64,000 nt of DNA from Pseudomonas putida (GCF_002025705.1 NZ_CP018846.1:4331501-4395500), one strand, 5' to 3'. Shown: positions 8,122 through 17,181, counted from the stretch's first letter. Made by a program: numbers and translations. The notes: generated by a model from the sequence alone, not told the origin.

Positions 8122-10452
8122 TCAGTCAGCCGCCAGCACCGCCTCGACCCTGTTCCCGGCCTTGGCCTTCTCCAGCTTGATCGCGATGAACTTGGAAGTC
8201 GGCGTGTAAGTCCCTTCGCCATAACTCTCCAGCGGCACCAGCGGGTTGGTCTCCGGGTAATACGCCGCTGCCTGGCCATCCGGAATGTCATAGGGCACCA
8301 GGCGGAAGCCCGACACACGCCGCTCCACGCCATCTTCCCAAAGCGACACCAGGTCCACCTGCTCGCCCGGCTCGAAGCCCAGGCGGCGGATGTCCGCTTC
8401 GCTGACGAACACCACCTCACGCAGGCCGAATACCCCACGATAACGGTCATCGAGCCCGTACAGCGTGGTGTTGTACTGATCGTGCGAGCGCATGGTCTGC
8501 AGGATCAGGTCCGGCTTGTCGCCCCGCGCCAGCACCTTGGCGTTGACCAGTTCTTCAGGCAGCGAGTGAGGCATGAATCGCGCCTTGCCGGTGGCCGTAC
8601 GGAAGTTGCGATCGGCCGCGTTGTTGCCCAGGTGGAAGCCACCCGGGTGCTGCAAGCGCTCGTTGAAATTGGCAAAGCCCGGGATAACGTCGGCAATCAT
8701 GCTGCGAATGCGGTTGTAGTCGGCAACCGCGTATTCCCAGTCGATCGGCTGGTTGCCCAAGGTGGCCTTGGCCATGCCGGCGACGATCCACGGCTCCGAA
8801 CGCATGTGCGGCGAACGCGGGCGCAGCTGGCCATTGGAGATGTGCACCATGCTGAAGGTATCCTCCACGGTCACGCCTTGCGGCCCTTCGCCCTGCATGT
8901 CGATCTCGGTACGCCCCAGGCACGGCAGAATCAGCGCATCGCGGCCGGTAACCAGGTGCGAGCGGTTGAGTTTGGTGGAAATCTGCACCGTCAGCGCACA
9001 GTTGCGCAGCGCCGCGTGGGTGCGCGGGGTATCTGGCGTGGCTTGGGCGAAGTTGCCGCCCAGGGCGATGAACACCTTGGCCTGGCCCTCTTCCATGGCT
9101 TTGATCGCCAGCACCGCATTGTGCCCGTGGGCACGCGGCACACGGAACTTGAAGCGTTTTTCGATGGCATCGAGCAGCGCTGCCTTGGGCTTCTCGTCGA
9201 TGCCCATGGTGCGGTCACCCTGCACGTTACTGTGGCCACGCACCGGCGAAAGGCCAGCACCGGGTTTGCCGACGTTGCCGCGCAGCAGTTGCAGGTTGAC
9301 GATTTCCTGCACGGTCGGCACCGAATGCCGATGCTGGGTGACCCCCATGGCCCAGCACATGATCACCCGCTCGGCCTTGCGATACATGCGCGCAGCCAGT
9401 TCGATCTCAGCCAGGGTCAGGCCCGACTGCTTGACGATGTGTTCCCACGAGGTGGCATCCACCGCCGCCAGGTAGTCATCGACGCCACTGGTGTGCTCGG
9501 CGATGAAGGCATGGTCGAACACCGCCGGCTCGCCCTTGGCCTGGGCCTCACGCTCCCACTGCAAGAGGAACTTGGCGATACCACGCATGGCCGCCATGTC
9601 GCCGCCCAGGGCCGGGCGGAAATAGGCGCTGGTGGTCGGCTCGGAGCCGTTGCTGAGCATTTCGAACGGGTGCTGCGGGTGCTGGAAGCGTTCCAGTCCA
9701 CGCTCCTTGAGCGGGTTGAAGCACACAACCTGGGCACCCCGCTTGACCGCCTCGCGCAGCGGTTCGAGCATGCGCGGGTGGTTGGTGCCAGGGTTCTGGC
9801 CAATGACGAAGATCGCATCGGCCAGCTCCAGGTCGTGGAACACCACGGTGCCCTTGCCCACCCCGAGGGTTTCCGACATGCCGGCGCCGCTGGCTTCGTG
9901 GCACATGTTCGAGCAGTCGGGGAAGTTGTTGGTGCCGTAGGCGCGGACGAACAGCTGGTAGAGGAACGCCGCCTCGTTGCTGGCCCGGCCCGAGGTGTAA
10001 AACTCGGCCTGGTCAGGCGAGTCCAGCGCACGCAGGTGCTGGGCGACCAGTTCGAAGGCTTCTTGCCATGTGGTTTCGACATAATGGTCGGTGGCCGCGT
10101 CATAGCGCATCGGATGGGTCAAACGGCCTTGATACTCGAGCCAGTAGTCGGTCTGGTCGAGCAGCGCGCTGACGCTGTACCTGGCGAAGAACGCCGGGTC
10201 CACCGAGCGACCGGTGGCCTCCCAGTTCACCGCCTTGGCACCGTTTTCGCAAAACTTGACCATGTCGCTTTCCGGCGATTCGCCCCAGGCGCAGCCCGGG
10301 CAGTCGAAACCACCGTTCTGGTTGGTCTTGAGCATGGCCCGCAGGTTCTTGAAGGCGTTGTCGCTGCCCAGCCAGCTCTTGGTCACGCTTTTCAACGCGC
10401 CCCAGCCGGCGGCGGGGCCTTTGTAGTCCCTGATGTGTTGGTCCTGGCTCAT
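8122..10452 (-). CDS. FdhF/YdeP-family molybdopterin oxidoreductase
   Basis: A 776-residue cytoplasmic oxidoreductase of the DMSO-reductase superfamily, YdeP branch. The N-terminus carries CPGCAWG (Cys51, Cys54), a hallmark of this group in place of the full 4Fe-4S cysteine set of formate dehydrogenases. Later blocks are QNPGTNHPRMLEPL (cofactor pyrophosphate site), MCWAMGVTQHRHSV, LLRGNVGKPGAGLSPVRGHSNVQGDRTMG split across residues about 395-425, and the C-terminal RSHDQYNTTLYGLDDRYRG dinucleotide-binding domain. The ATG at 10452 is used; an in-frame ATG five codons earlier lacks a ribosome site. Substrate is unknown for most members; some E. coli relatives affect acid resistance. moaA and moaB nearby would supply its cofactor. 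Confidence 0.9.
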   Translation of the reverse strand: MSQDQHIRDYKGPAAGWGALKSVTKSWLGSDNAFKNLRAMLKTNQNGGFDCPGCAWGESPESDMVKFCENGAKAVNWEATGRSVDPAFFARYSVSALLDQTDYWLEYQGRLTHPMRYDAATDHYVETTWQEAFELVAQHLRALDSPDQAEFYTSGRASNEAAFLYQLFVRAYGTNNFPDCSNMCHEASGAGMSETLGVGKGTVVFHDLELADAIFVIGQNPGTNHPRMLEPLREAVKRGAQVVCFNPLKERGLERFQHPQHPFEMLSNGSEPTTSAYFRPALGGDMAAMRGIAKFLLQWEREAQAKGEPAVFDHAFIAEHTSGVDDYLAAVDATSWEHIVKQSGLTLAEIELAARMYRKAERVIMCWAMGVTQHRHSVPTVQEIVNLQLLRGNVGKPGAGLSPVRGHSNVQGDRTMGIDEKPKAALLDAIEKRFKFRVPRAHGHNAVLAIKAMEEGQAKVFIALGGNFAQATPDTPRTHAALRNCALTVQISTKLNRSHLVTGRDALILPCLGRTEIDMQGEGPQGVTVEDTFSMVHISNGQLRPRSPHMRSEPWIVAGMAKATLGNQPIDWEYAVADYNRIRSMIADVIPGFANFNERLQHPGGFHLGNNAADRNFRTATGKARFMPHSLPEELVNAKVLARGDKPDLILQTMRSHDQYNTTLYGLDDRYRGVFGLREVVFVSEADIRRLGFEPGEQVDLVSLWEDGVERRVSGFRLVPYDIPDGQAAAYYPETNPLVPLESYGEGTYTPTSKFIAIKLEKAKAGNRVEAVLAAD

Positions 10453-10510
10453 GCGATGCATCCTCACGCTTCGGTGCTTTTTTCCAGCCTATGGACCCCG
10501 TGATAGTGCC

Positions 10511-10551
10511 GTCCAATCGAAATGTCTTACCCCTTGATAGGCCATTTCGAT
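10511..10551 (-). promoter_or_regulatory. Candidate LysR operator upstream of the molybdoenzyme gene
   Basis: GTCCAATCGAAATG at 10511-10524 recurs exactly at 13446-13459 upstream of moaB. Here its ATCGAAATG part forms a perfect 9-base inverted repeat with CATTTCGAT at 10543-10551 (18-base gap). It lies 59 bases before the oxidoreductase start. The divergent-type LysR gene at 13533 is the obvious candidate binder. Confidence 0.6.
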
Positions 10552-10565
10552 CATGGCCTCAGACC

Positions 10566-10669
10566 GCGTCGCCGCTTTCGCGGGCAAGCCCGCTGCCACA
10601 GGCACACCACTGCCCTCGGCCCCTGTGATTTCCCTGTGGCAGCGGGCTTGCCCGCGAAGGCAGCGACGC
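10566..10669. repeat. REP hairpin pair, TTCGCGGGCAAGCCCGC type
   Basis: Inverted units GCGTCGCCGCTTTCGCGGGC and the matching GCCCGCGAAGGCAGCGACGC bracket a loop of about 40 bases between the divergent oxidoreductase and moaA genes. It sits next to the candidate LysR operator and upstream of moaA, an unusual promoter-side position for a REP pair. Confidence 0.9.
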
Positions 10670-10805
10670 GATCCAACCCTTGAAATGCAAGGCCTGTAGC
10701 CGTGATAGAGGGCATTGATGAATCGGTCGGGGAAAGCAATTTGACGGGGCTGCCCACAGGCGATAGCTTGGATCCTGTAGCCCCCATTTCCTTTCGAGCG
10801 CCAAC

Positions 10806-11810
10806 GTGGAACAGAACAGCCGGGCCCTGATCGACGGCTTCAACCGGAAAATCGACTACCTGCGGATGTCGGTCACAGACCGTTGCGACTTCCGTTGCGT
10901 GTACTGCATGGCCGAAGACATGCAGTTTTTGCCGCGCCAGCAGATCCTCAGCCTCGAAGAACTGTTCCAGGTAGCCGAGCGCTTCGTCGCCCTCGGCACC
11001 CGCAAGATCCGCCTGACCGGCGGCGAGCCGCTGGTGCGCCAGGGCATCGTCGACCTGTGCGGGCGCATCGCCGCCCTGCCCGGCCTGCGCGAACTGTGCA
11101 TGACCAGCAATGGCTCGCAGCTCGGGCGCCTGGCCCAGCCCCTTTTCGACGCCGGTGTCACGCGCCTGAACATCAGCCTCGACAGCCTTGATGCCGGGCG
11201 CTTCAAGCAGCTCACCCGCACCGGCGACCTTGACCAGGTAATCGCCGGCATCGATGCTGCACGCCAGGCCGGCTTCAAACGCACCAAGCTCAACTGCGTT
11301 GTGCTCAAGGGCCGCAACGACCACGAGCTGGTCGACCTGGTGCGCTTCGCCATCGACCGTGAGCTGGACATCACCTTCATCGAGGAGATGCCGCTGGGGG
11401 TGATCAACGAGCATGAGCGCGGCGAATCGTTCTGCTCCAGCGACGAAGTGCGCCAGCGCCTGGCCGAACACTTCACCCTGATCGAATCCACCGAATCCTC
11501 CCAGGGCCCGGCGCGCTACTGGCGCCTGGCCGAAGCCGCACACACCCGCGTCGGCTTCATCTCGCCGCACAGCCACAACTTCTGCGCCACCTGCAACCGC
11601 GTGCGCCTGACAGTCGAGGGCCGCCTGCTGCTGTGCCTGGGCAACGAACACTCGATGGACCTCAAGCAGGTACTGCGCGCCCACCCCGGCGATGCGGCAC
11701 GGCTGGAGAAGGCCATCCGCGACTCGCTGCACCTCAAGCCCTACCGCCACCACTTCGAAGTCGGTGGCGAGGTGCAGATCCTGCGCTTCATGAACATGAC
11801 CGGCGGCTGA
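10806..11810 (+). CDS. moaA: GTP 3',8-cyclase MoaA
   Basis: A 334-residue radical SAM enzyme for the first step of molybdenum cofactor synthesis, converting GTP to the cyclic precursor of cPMP. The SAM-binding cluster Cys27, Cys31 and Cys34 lie in CDFRCVYC; the second 4Fe-4S site is Cys260, Cys263 and Cys277 (FCATCNRVRLT ... LLLCLG). The C-terminus ends MTGG, the conserved Gly-Gly tail needed for activity. Translation begins at GTG 10806. The gene is followed by a bestrophin-like gene after 20 bases. With moaB at 12853 and the molybdoenzyme at 8122 it makes a local Moco set, probably an extra copy beside the genome's main moa genes. Confidence 0.95.
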   Translation: MEQNSRALIDGFNRKIDYLRMSVTDRCDFRCVYCMAEDMQFLPRQQILSLEELFQVAERFVALGTRKIRLTGGEPLVRQGIVDLCGRIAALPGLRELCMTSNGSQLGRLAQPLFDAGVTRLNISLDSLDAGRFKQLTRTGDLDQVIAGIDAARQAGFKRTKLNCVVLKGRNDHELVDLVRFAIDRELDITFIEEMPLGVINEHERGESFCSSDEVRQRLAEHFTLIESTESSQGPARYWRLAEAAHTRVGFISPHSHNFCATCNRVRLTVEGRLLLCLGNEHSMDLKQVLRAHPGDAARLEKAIRDSLHLKPYRHHFEVGGEVQILRFMNMTGG

Positions 11811-11830
11811 ACGGCCGCCTCTGGATTTCC

Positions 11831-12730
11831 ATGATCGTCCACCCCCACCCCGATGTGCTGCGCGTGCTGTTCACCCTCAAGGGTTCGATCGTCAAACGCA
11901 TTGCCCTGCGCTGCCTGATGGTCACCTTGCTGGCCGCGCTGATCGTGCTGGTCGAGCGGCATTTCCCGGCATTCTTCTATCCGGTCAGCGCCACGCCGTT
12001 CACTCTGCTCGGCCTGTCGCTGTCGATCTTCATGAGCTTTCGCAACAACGCCTGCTACGACCGCTGGTGGGAGGGCCGCAAGGCCTGGGGCAAGCTGATC
12101 ATCGAGACCCGCTCGTTCGTGCGTGAAAGCATGGTGATCGCCGACGAGAAGCTGCGCGCCGAGCTGCTGCGCAGCCTGTGCGGGTTTGCCCATGGGTTGA
12201 ATGCGCGGCTGCGCAACGAAAGCGAAGTGGACGCCACACGCCCATGGCTGGATGCCACTGCCCCGGTGGCCGCGCACAACGTGTGCGATGGCATCCTGCG
12301 CGCTATCGGTACGCGCTGCTCACAGCTGGCAGAACACGGGCAGATCAGCGAATGGCGCTATACCCTGCTGGAACAGCGCCTGGCCGGGCTGACCGAGGTG
12401 CAGGCCACCTGCGAGCGGATCAAAGGCTCGCCATTGCCGTTCCCCTATACCCTGCTGCTGCACCGCACCATCTACATCTTCTGCCTGCTGCTGCCATTTG
12501 CCCTGGCCGAACCATTGGGCTGGCTGGCACCGTTGTTCACCACCATCGTCGGTTACACCTTCTTCGGTCTGGATGCGATCGGCAACGAACTGGAGGACCC
12601 ATTCGGGCGGGATGAGAACGACCTGCCGATGGATGCGATGGTGCGCACGGTGGAGCGGGATGTGCTGGGGGCCCTGGGGGTCGAGCCGCTGCCGCCGGTG
12701 TTGCTGCCGGTGGACTTTGTATTGAACTGA
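11831..12730 (+). CDS. Bestrophin-like membrane protein (YneE/UPF0187 family)
   Basis: A 299-residue integral membrane protein. It has the family's N-terminal region with IALRCLMVTLLAALIVLVE (first helix, about 23-41), the signature SLSIFMSFRNNACYDRWWEGRK (about 59-80), a cytoplasmic helical domain, two C-terminal helices (about 210-250) and the acidic segment GNELEDPFGRDENDLP. Bacterial bestrophins form pentameric ion channels; chloride and sodium selectivity have both been reported, so the ion is uncertain here. It starts 20 bases after moaA and is probably cotranscribed. There is no known link between bestrophins and molybdenum cofactor, so the pairing is worth noting. Confidence 0.88.
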   Translation: MIVHPHPDVLRVLFTLKGSIVKRIALRCLMVTLLAALIVLVERHFPAFFYPVSATPFTLLGLSLSIFMSFRNNACYDRWWEGRKAWGKLIIETRSFVRESMVIADEKLRAELLRSLCGFAHGLNARLRNESEVDATRPWLDATAPVAAHNVCDGILRAIGTRCSQLAEHGQISEWRYTLLEQRLAGLTEVQATCERIKGSPLPFPYTLLLHRTIYIFCLLLPFALAEPLGWLAPLFTTIVGYTFFGLDAIGNELEDPFGRDENDLPMDAMVRTVERDVLGALGVEPLPPVLLPVDFVLN

Positions 12731-12744
12731 CGAATTGCTTTTTC

Positions 12745-12850
12745 TGTACTGGCCCTTTCGCGGGTAAACCCGCTCCCACAGGTACAGCACAGGTCTCAGG
12801 TTGGGCGCAATTCCTGTGGGAGCGGGTTTACCCGCGAAAGGGCCGGTGCA
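12745..12850. repeat. REP hairpin pair, TTCGCGGGTAAACCCGC type
   Basis: Inverted units TGTACTGGCCCTTTCGCGGG and the matching right arm ending CGCGAAAGGGCCGGTGCA lie between the convergent bestrophin-like and moaB genes. Confidence 0.9.
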
Positions 12851-12852
12851 GG

Positions 12853-13392
12853 TCAACCCCGGCTTTCGCAGGCTTCGATAGGCTTCAGATGCTTGACGAA
12901 ATTACAGGGCCGATGCCGCGCATCCAGCTGTTCCACCAGAATGCCTTCCCAGGCAGTGCGGCAAGCACCGGTCGAGCCGGGCAGGCAGCACACCAGGGTG
13001 CCGTTGGAAATCCCCGCCAGTGCCCTGCTCTGCACGGTCGAGCTGCCGATATCGAGAATGGACAAGGCGCGGAACAGTTCGCCAAAGCCATCGACGCTGC
13101 GCTCCAGCAGGCACTGCACCGCCTCCGGCGTACTGTCACGCCCGGTAAAGCCGGTACCGCCGGTGATCAGCACCACCTGCACGTCGTCATCGGCGATCCA
13201 GGTCGCCACCTGGGCGCGGATCTTGTACAGGTCGTCCTTGAGCAGCGCCCGCGCCACCAGGCGATGGCCAACTTCCACCGAGCGGCTGGCCAGCAGCTCG
13301 CCGGAGGTGTCGTTGTCGTAGGTACGGGTGTCGCTGACGGTCAGCACGGCGATGTTCAGCGGTACGAAAACCGCATCGGGTTGGACGCGCAC
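12853..13392 (-). CDS. moaB: Molybdenum cofactor biosynthesis protein B
   Basis: A 179-residue MoaB/MogA-family protein. LNIAVLTVSDTRTYDNDTSG at the N-terminus and ITGGTGFTGRDSTPEA (the molybdopterin-binding loop with the conserved TGGTG and Asp) identify it; LPGSTGACRTAWE is the C-terminal family motif. The family binds molybdopterin, and MogA-type members adenylylate it before metal insertion; MoaB's exact role is less certain. Its promoter region carries the same 14-base motif found upstream of the molybdoenzyme gene, and it is divergent from the LysR gene at 13533. Confidence 0.93.
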   Translation of the reverse strand: MRVQPDAVFVPLNIAVLTVSDTRTYDNDTSGELLASRSVEVGHRLVARALLKDDLYKIRAQVATWIADDDVQVVLITGGTGFTGRDSTPEAVQCLLERSVDGFGELFRALSILDIGSSTVQSRALAGISNGTLVCCLPGSTGACRTAWEGILVEQLDARHRPCNFVKHLKPIEACESRG

Positions 13393-13445
13393 GGTGAAGC
13401 TCCTTGAATGGCATTGTCGTCACGCTAGAGGCAAGCCTGACAGGC

Positions 13446-13459
13446 GTCCAATCGAAATG
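13446..13459 (-). promoter_or_regulatory. Second copy of the shared operator motif, upstream of moaB
   Basis: GTCCAATCGAAATG, identical to 10511-10524, lies 54 bases before the moaB start and 74 bases before the LysR start. Here no perfect inverted partner arm is seen. The position suits joint autoregulation and moaB activation by the LysR protein. Confidence 0.55.
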
Positions 13460-13532
13460 GCGAACCGGCCGATCAATGACATCTATCGCAGACGTGGGTT
13501 AAGGTCTGCACAACCAGACTCCAGGCACTTCC

Positions 13533-14420
13533 ATGGACATCAAGCAGCTCAAGTTCCTCATCGCCCTCGACCAGACCCGCCACTTCGGCCAAGCCGCGGC
13601 GCTGTGCCATATCACCCAGCCGACCCTGTCCATGCGCCTGCGCAACCTGGAAGACGAACTGGACCTGGTGCTGGTCAAGCGCGGCCAGCGCTTCGAGGGC
13701 TTTACCGAGGCTGGCGAGCGCATCCTGGCCTGGGCCCGCACCCTGCTCGCCGCCCATGATGGCCTGCAAGCCGAGGCCGCCAGCTGCCGTGGCCAGGTGG
13801 TCGGCAGCTTGCGCCTGGGCACCGTGCCGCTGGCCAGCTTCAACCCCATGCACCTGCTGCTGCCGTTGCGCGAGAAATACCCCGAGCTGCAGTTTCAGCT
13901 CAGCTCGCACAGCACCGAGCAGATTATGGATGGCCTGAGCCGCAATCAGCTCGACCTGGGCATCTGCTACCTCGACCAGGTCAACGCCAATTTCTTCGAA
14001 GTGATCGAACTGGGCACCACCACCATGGGCCTGCTGTTCGACACCCAGCACTTCCAGTTCGACGCCGACAGCCTGCGCTGGGACGAACTCGGCGATATTC
14101 CCCTGGGCTTGCTGAGCAAGGGCATGCACTACCGCCAGTCACTGGACCTGAGCTTCCGTAGCCGCGGCCTGGAACCCAATGCCGTGCTGGAAAGCGACTC
14201 GACCTTCCAGCTGGTGCAGGCCATCAACACCGGCGTGTGCTGCGCGATCATGCCGCTGGGCTGCGGCCTGGAAGACCTCAGCGAGCACATGCGCATCATC
14301 CCCATCGCCGACGCCAGCATCCACAGCCCGGTCGGCCTGCTGCTGCGCCGCAGCGAACCGCGCTCGGCAATTGCCGAGCAGTGCTTCGACGAAGCCAGGC
14401 TGCTGTTTCAACCGGCCTGA
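13533..14420 (+). CDS. LysR-type regulator of the molybdenum gene cluster
   Basis: A 295-residue LysR protein. The winged helix-turn-helix is at residues 1-60 (FLIALDQTRHFGQAAALCHI, then TQPTLSMRLRNLEDEL), followed by a linker helix and a periplasmic-binding-like effector domain (VVGSLRLGTVPL onward). It is divergent from moaB with 140 bases between. Because the 14-base motif occurs in this gap and in front of the molybdoenzyme gene, it probably controls both. Its last 13 bases overlap the 3' end of the convergent AraC-type gene. The effector is unknown. Confidence 0.9.
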   Translation: MDIKQLKFLIALDQTRHFGQAAALCHITQPTLSMRLRNLEDELDLVLVKRGQRFEGFTEAGERILAWARTLLAAHDGLQAEAASCRGQVVGSLRLGTVPLASFNPMHLLLPLREKYPELQFQLSSHSTEQIMDGLSRNQLDLGICYLDQVNANFFEVIELGTTTMGLLFDTQHFQFDADSLRWDELGDIPLGLLSKGMHYRQSLDLSFRSRGLEPNAVLESDSTFQLVQAINTGVCCAIMPLGCGLEDLSEHMRIIPIADASIHSPVGLLLRRSEPRSAIAEQCFDEARLLFQPA

Positions 14421-15190
14421 TCCGCCGTCGCCTGGCGGTACTGCCGGGGCGTGAAGCCGGTCAGCTGCTTGAACTGGCGGCTGAACGCGCTGTGGTCGGT
14501 GTAACCACAGCGCAGCGCCACCTCGGTGATCGGCAAATCAGAATGCAGCAGCCGATGAGCGTGCTCCAGGCGTGCCTTGTGGATCATCTGCCGCGGCGTG
14601 AGGTGGAACACCCGCTTGCAGTAACGCTCCAGCTGCGCCACAGAAATGCCGGCGATACGGGTCAGTTCATTCATGCTGACCGGCTGGTGAAAATGGCGGC
14701 GGATATGCTCGTCCACAGCAGCCAGGCGCTGGTAGGCGGGGTGGGTGTCGGCGGCTGACTGCAGGTCGACGGAGATGCCCACCAGGCCAATGATCTCACC
14801 CTCGGGGTTGTACAGCGGGCGCTTGTGGGTCAGGCACCAGCCCGGCTCACGGCTGCCGTACAGGTGCAGTTCGAGCTGGTCTTCCAGCACCAGGCCATCC
14901 TTGAGCACGCGGCGGTCCTGCTCGGTGTAGCCGGGGCCCAGTTGCGCCGGGAACACTTCGGCGCTGGTCTTGCCCAGCAGCGGTTGCAGGCGCTTGAGGC
15001 CACAGCGCTGGACCAGGGTGTTGTTGGCCAGCACATAGCGGGCGGCCGGGTCCTTGATGAAGATCGCGGCGTTGGGGATGGCGTCGAGGATCGGCAGCAG
15101 CAGCGAGACACCGGCCAGCAAGGCCTCCAGGGTGGCCGGGGGGTGCTGGTCGAGGGATTGGTACAAAGTTGCCAGGGGGGTATCGGTCAT
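14408..15190 (-). CDS. AraC-family regulator with PAS domain, hydroxyproline cluster
   Basis: A 260-residue regulator. An N-terminal PAS-like sensor (about 35-150) contains ILDAIPNAAIFIKDPAARYV and the GIIGLVGISVDL-type strand, and a C-terminal AraC double helix-turn-helix (about 165-258) contains MNELTRIAGISVAQLERYCK and ITEVALRCGYTDHSAFSRQF. It is divergent from the hydroxyproline permease and is the likely activator of that operon; related regulators control hydroxyproline catabolism in other pseudomonads. The ATG at 15190 is chosen; an upstream in-frame ATG lies inside a REP repeat. Confidence 0.88.
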   Translation of the reverse strand: MTDTPLATLYQSLDQHPPATLEALLAGVSLLLPILDAIPNAAIFIKDPAARYVLANNTLVQRCGLKRLQPLLGKTSAEVFPAQLGPGYTEQDRRVLKDGLVLEDQLELHLYGSREPGWCLTHKRPLYNPEGEIIGLVGISVDLQSAADTHPAYQRLAAVDEHIRRHFHQPVSMNELTRIAGISVAQLERYCKRVFHLTPRQMIHKARLEHAHRLLHSDLPITEVALRCGYTDHSAFSRQFKQLTGFTPRQYRQATADQAG

Positions 15191-15213
15191 CTTCAGGTTC
15201 TCTACCGGCTTAG

Positions 15214-15312
15214 CCGGCCTCTTCGCGGGTAAACCCGCTCCCACAGAAATATCACAAGTCTCGAAAGCAGTGCTGTACCTGTAGGAGCGGGTTCACCCGC
15301 GAAGAGGCCAGC
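15214..15312. repeat. REP hairpin pair in a divergent promoter region
   Basis: Inverted units with core TTCGCGGGTAAACCCGCTCC and CGGGTTCACCCGCGAAGAGG lie 24 bases upstream of the AraC-type gene and 256 bases before the permease. The remaining 15313-15567 holds the permease promoter region; no further motif is clear. Confidence 0.88.
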
Positions 15313-15567
15313 ACTACCAGCACACCTCTACAGCCTTTACGCGGTATGGCTTCCAGCCTATCTACCTACCCAGCCCGAGCGCCAGGCATTTCTGCAACTG
15401 TGCCGATTTCGTCATTACCTCTGCAGAAAACCATCAAGAACGCCTCCCCGATTCGGGTCCACTCTATGCCCCACGCAAGCCGCCCAAAACGACAAGAGCG
15501 CGGCTGTAAAAAGCCGCATCACGTGACATCAGACCTGCCTATCCAAAACCTACAAAAAGGCGCCCCC

Positions 15568-17181
15568 ATGTCAGGCAAATTCAAGAAACAGCTGTCATTG
15601 CTCGACCTCACCTTCATCGGCCTCGGCGCTATCTTCGGCTCCGGCTGGCTGTTCGCCGCCAGCCACGTCTCGGCCATCGCCGGCCCGGCCGGTATCCTCT
15701 CCTGGTTCCTCGGCGGGTTCGCCGTGCTGCTGCTGGGCATCGTCTACTGCGAACTGGGCGCCGCCCTGCCGCGCGCCGGTGGCGTGGTGCGCTACCCGGT
15801 GTACTCGCACGGCCCGTTGCTCGGATACCTGATGGGGTTCATCACCCTGATCGCCTTCTCCAGCCTGATCGCCATCGAAGTGGTCGCCTCGCGCCAGTAC
15901 GCCGCAGCGTGGTTCCCGGGGCTGACCAAGGCCGGTTCCAGTGACCCGACCGTGCTCGGCTGGCTGGTGCAGTTCGCCTTGCTGGGGCTGTTCTTCTTCC
16001 TCAACTACCGCAGCGTGAAAACTTTCGCCAAGGCCAACAACCTGGTCAGCGTGTTCAAGTTCATCGTGCCGCTGCTGGTGATCGGCGTGCTGTTCAGCTT
16101 CTTCAAGCCGGAAAACTTCGAAGTCCAGGGCTTTGCCCCGTTCGGCCTGTCTGGCGTGGAAATGGCAGTGTCTGCCGGTGGCATCATCTTCGCCTACCTG
16201 GGCCTGACGCCGATCATTTCGGTGGCCAGCGAGGTGAAGAACCCGCAGCGCACCATCCCGATCGCGCTGATCCTCTCGGTGCTGCTCTCTACCGCGATCT
16301 ACGCCCTGCTGCAGCTGGCTTTCCTCGGCAGCGTGCCGACCGAGATGATCACCAACGGCTGGGCCGCAGTGACCAAGGAACTGGCCCTGCCCTACCGTGA
16401 CATCGCCCTGGCCCTGGGGGTCGGCTGGCTGGCCTACCTGGTGGTGGCCGACGCGGTGATCTCGCCCGGCGGCTGCGGCAACATCTACATGAACGCCACC
16501 CCGCGCGTGATCTATGGCTGGGCGCAGACTGGCACCTTCTTCAAGTACTTCACCCGCATCGATGCCGAGTCCGGCATCCCGCGCCCGGCACTGTGGCTGA
16601 CCTTCGCCCTGTCGGTGTTCTGGACCCTGCCGTTCCCCTCCTGGGAAGCGCTGATCAACGTGGTTTCCGCCGCCCTGGTACTGAGCTACGCCGTGGCACC
16701 GGTCACCGTCGCCGCCCTGCGCCGCAATGCGCCGGACATGCCGCGCCCGTTCCGGGTCAAGGGCATGGGTGTGCTCGGCCCGCTGTCGTTCATCATCGCC
16801 GCACTGATCGTCTACTGGTCGGGCTGGAACACCGTGTCCTGGCTGCTGGCTTTGCAGATCGTGATGTTCGTGCTGTACCTGCTGTGCGGCCGCTTCGTTC
16901 CGACCCAGCACCTGTCGCTGGCCCAGCAAGTACGTTCGTCTGCCTGGCTGATCGGCTTCTACGCCGTGACCATCCTGTTGTCCTGGCTGGGCAGTTTCGG
17001 CGGCCTGGGCGTGCTCGGCCACCCATTCGACACCCTGGCCGTGGCCGTCTGCGCCCTGGGTATCTACTACTGGGGCGCCGCCACCGGCGTGCCAGCCCAC
17101 CTGGTACGCCTGGAAGGCGAGGACGAAAGCGAAGCCGGTACTGAAACCTATACCGGCCGCCCCGCCGCCGTCGCCTCCTGA
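15568..17181 (+). CDS. APC-family amino acid permease, probably hydroxyproline uptake
   Basis: A 537-residue transporter with about 12-14 transmembrane helices. The first helix carries GLGAIFGSGWLF, the substrate-binding unwound glycine region of the amino acid-polyamine-organocation fold, and EVKNPQRTIPIAL is the family's cytoplasmic loop after helix 6. The ATG at 15568 follows AAAAAGG by 8 bases. It is the first gene of the 4-hydroxyproline operon, with the epimerase starting 23 bases after its stop, so hydroxyproline or proline is the likely substrate. The N-terminus MSGKFKKQLSLLDL is cytoplasmic and unusually short before helix 1. Confidence 0.88.
   Translation: MSGKFKKQLSLLDLTFIGLGAIFGSGWLFAASHVSAIAGPAGILSWFLGGFAVLLLGIVYCELGAALPRAGGVVRYPVYSHGPLLGYLMGFITLIAFSSLIAIEVVASRQYAAAWFPGLTKAGSSDPTVLGWLVQFALLGLFFFLNYRSVKTFAKANNLVSVFKFIVPLLVIGVLFSFFKPENFEVQGFAPFGLSGVEMAVSAGGIIFAYLGLTPIISVASEVKNPQRTIPIALILSVLLSTAIYALLQLAFLGSVPTEMITNGWAAVTKELALPYRDIALALGVGWLAYLVVADAVISPGGCGNIYMNATPRVIYGWAQTGTFFKYFTRIDAESGIPRPALWLTFALSVFWTLPFPSWEALINVVSAALVLSYAVAPVTVAALRRNAPDMPRPFRVKGMGVLGPLSFIIAALIVYWSGWNTVSWLLALQIVMFVLYLLCGRFVPTQHLSLAQQVRSSAWLIGFYAVTILLSWLGSFGGLGVLGHPFDTLAVAVCALGIYYWGAATGVPAHLVRLEGEDESEAGTETYTGRPAAVAS

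Noticed and set aside
8482..10503. Long open frame on the plus strand through the molybdoenzyme gene
   Set aside because: It is the antisense of a fully conserved coding region; the high GC content keeps such frames open. The antisense protein has a repetitive, Arg/Gln/His-rich composition unlike real proteins.
10670..10805. Molybdenum cofactor riboswitch upstream of moaA
   Set aside because: No extended paired structure of the Moco element is visible in this 136-base leader; only a REP pair precedes it.
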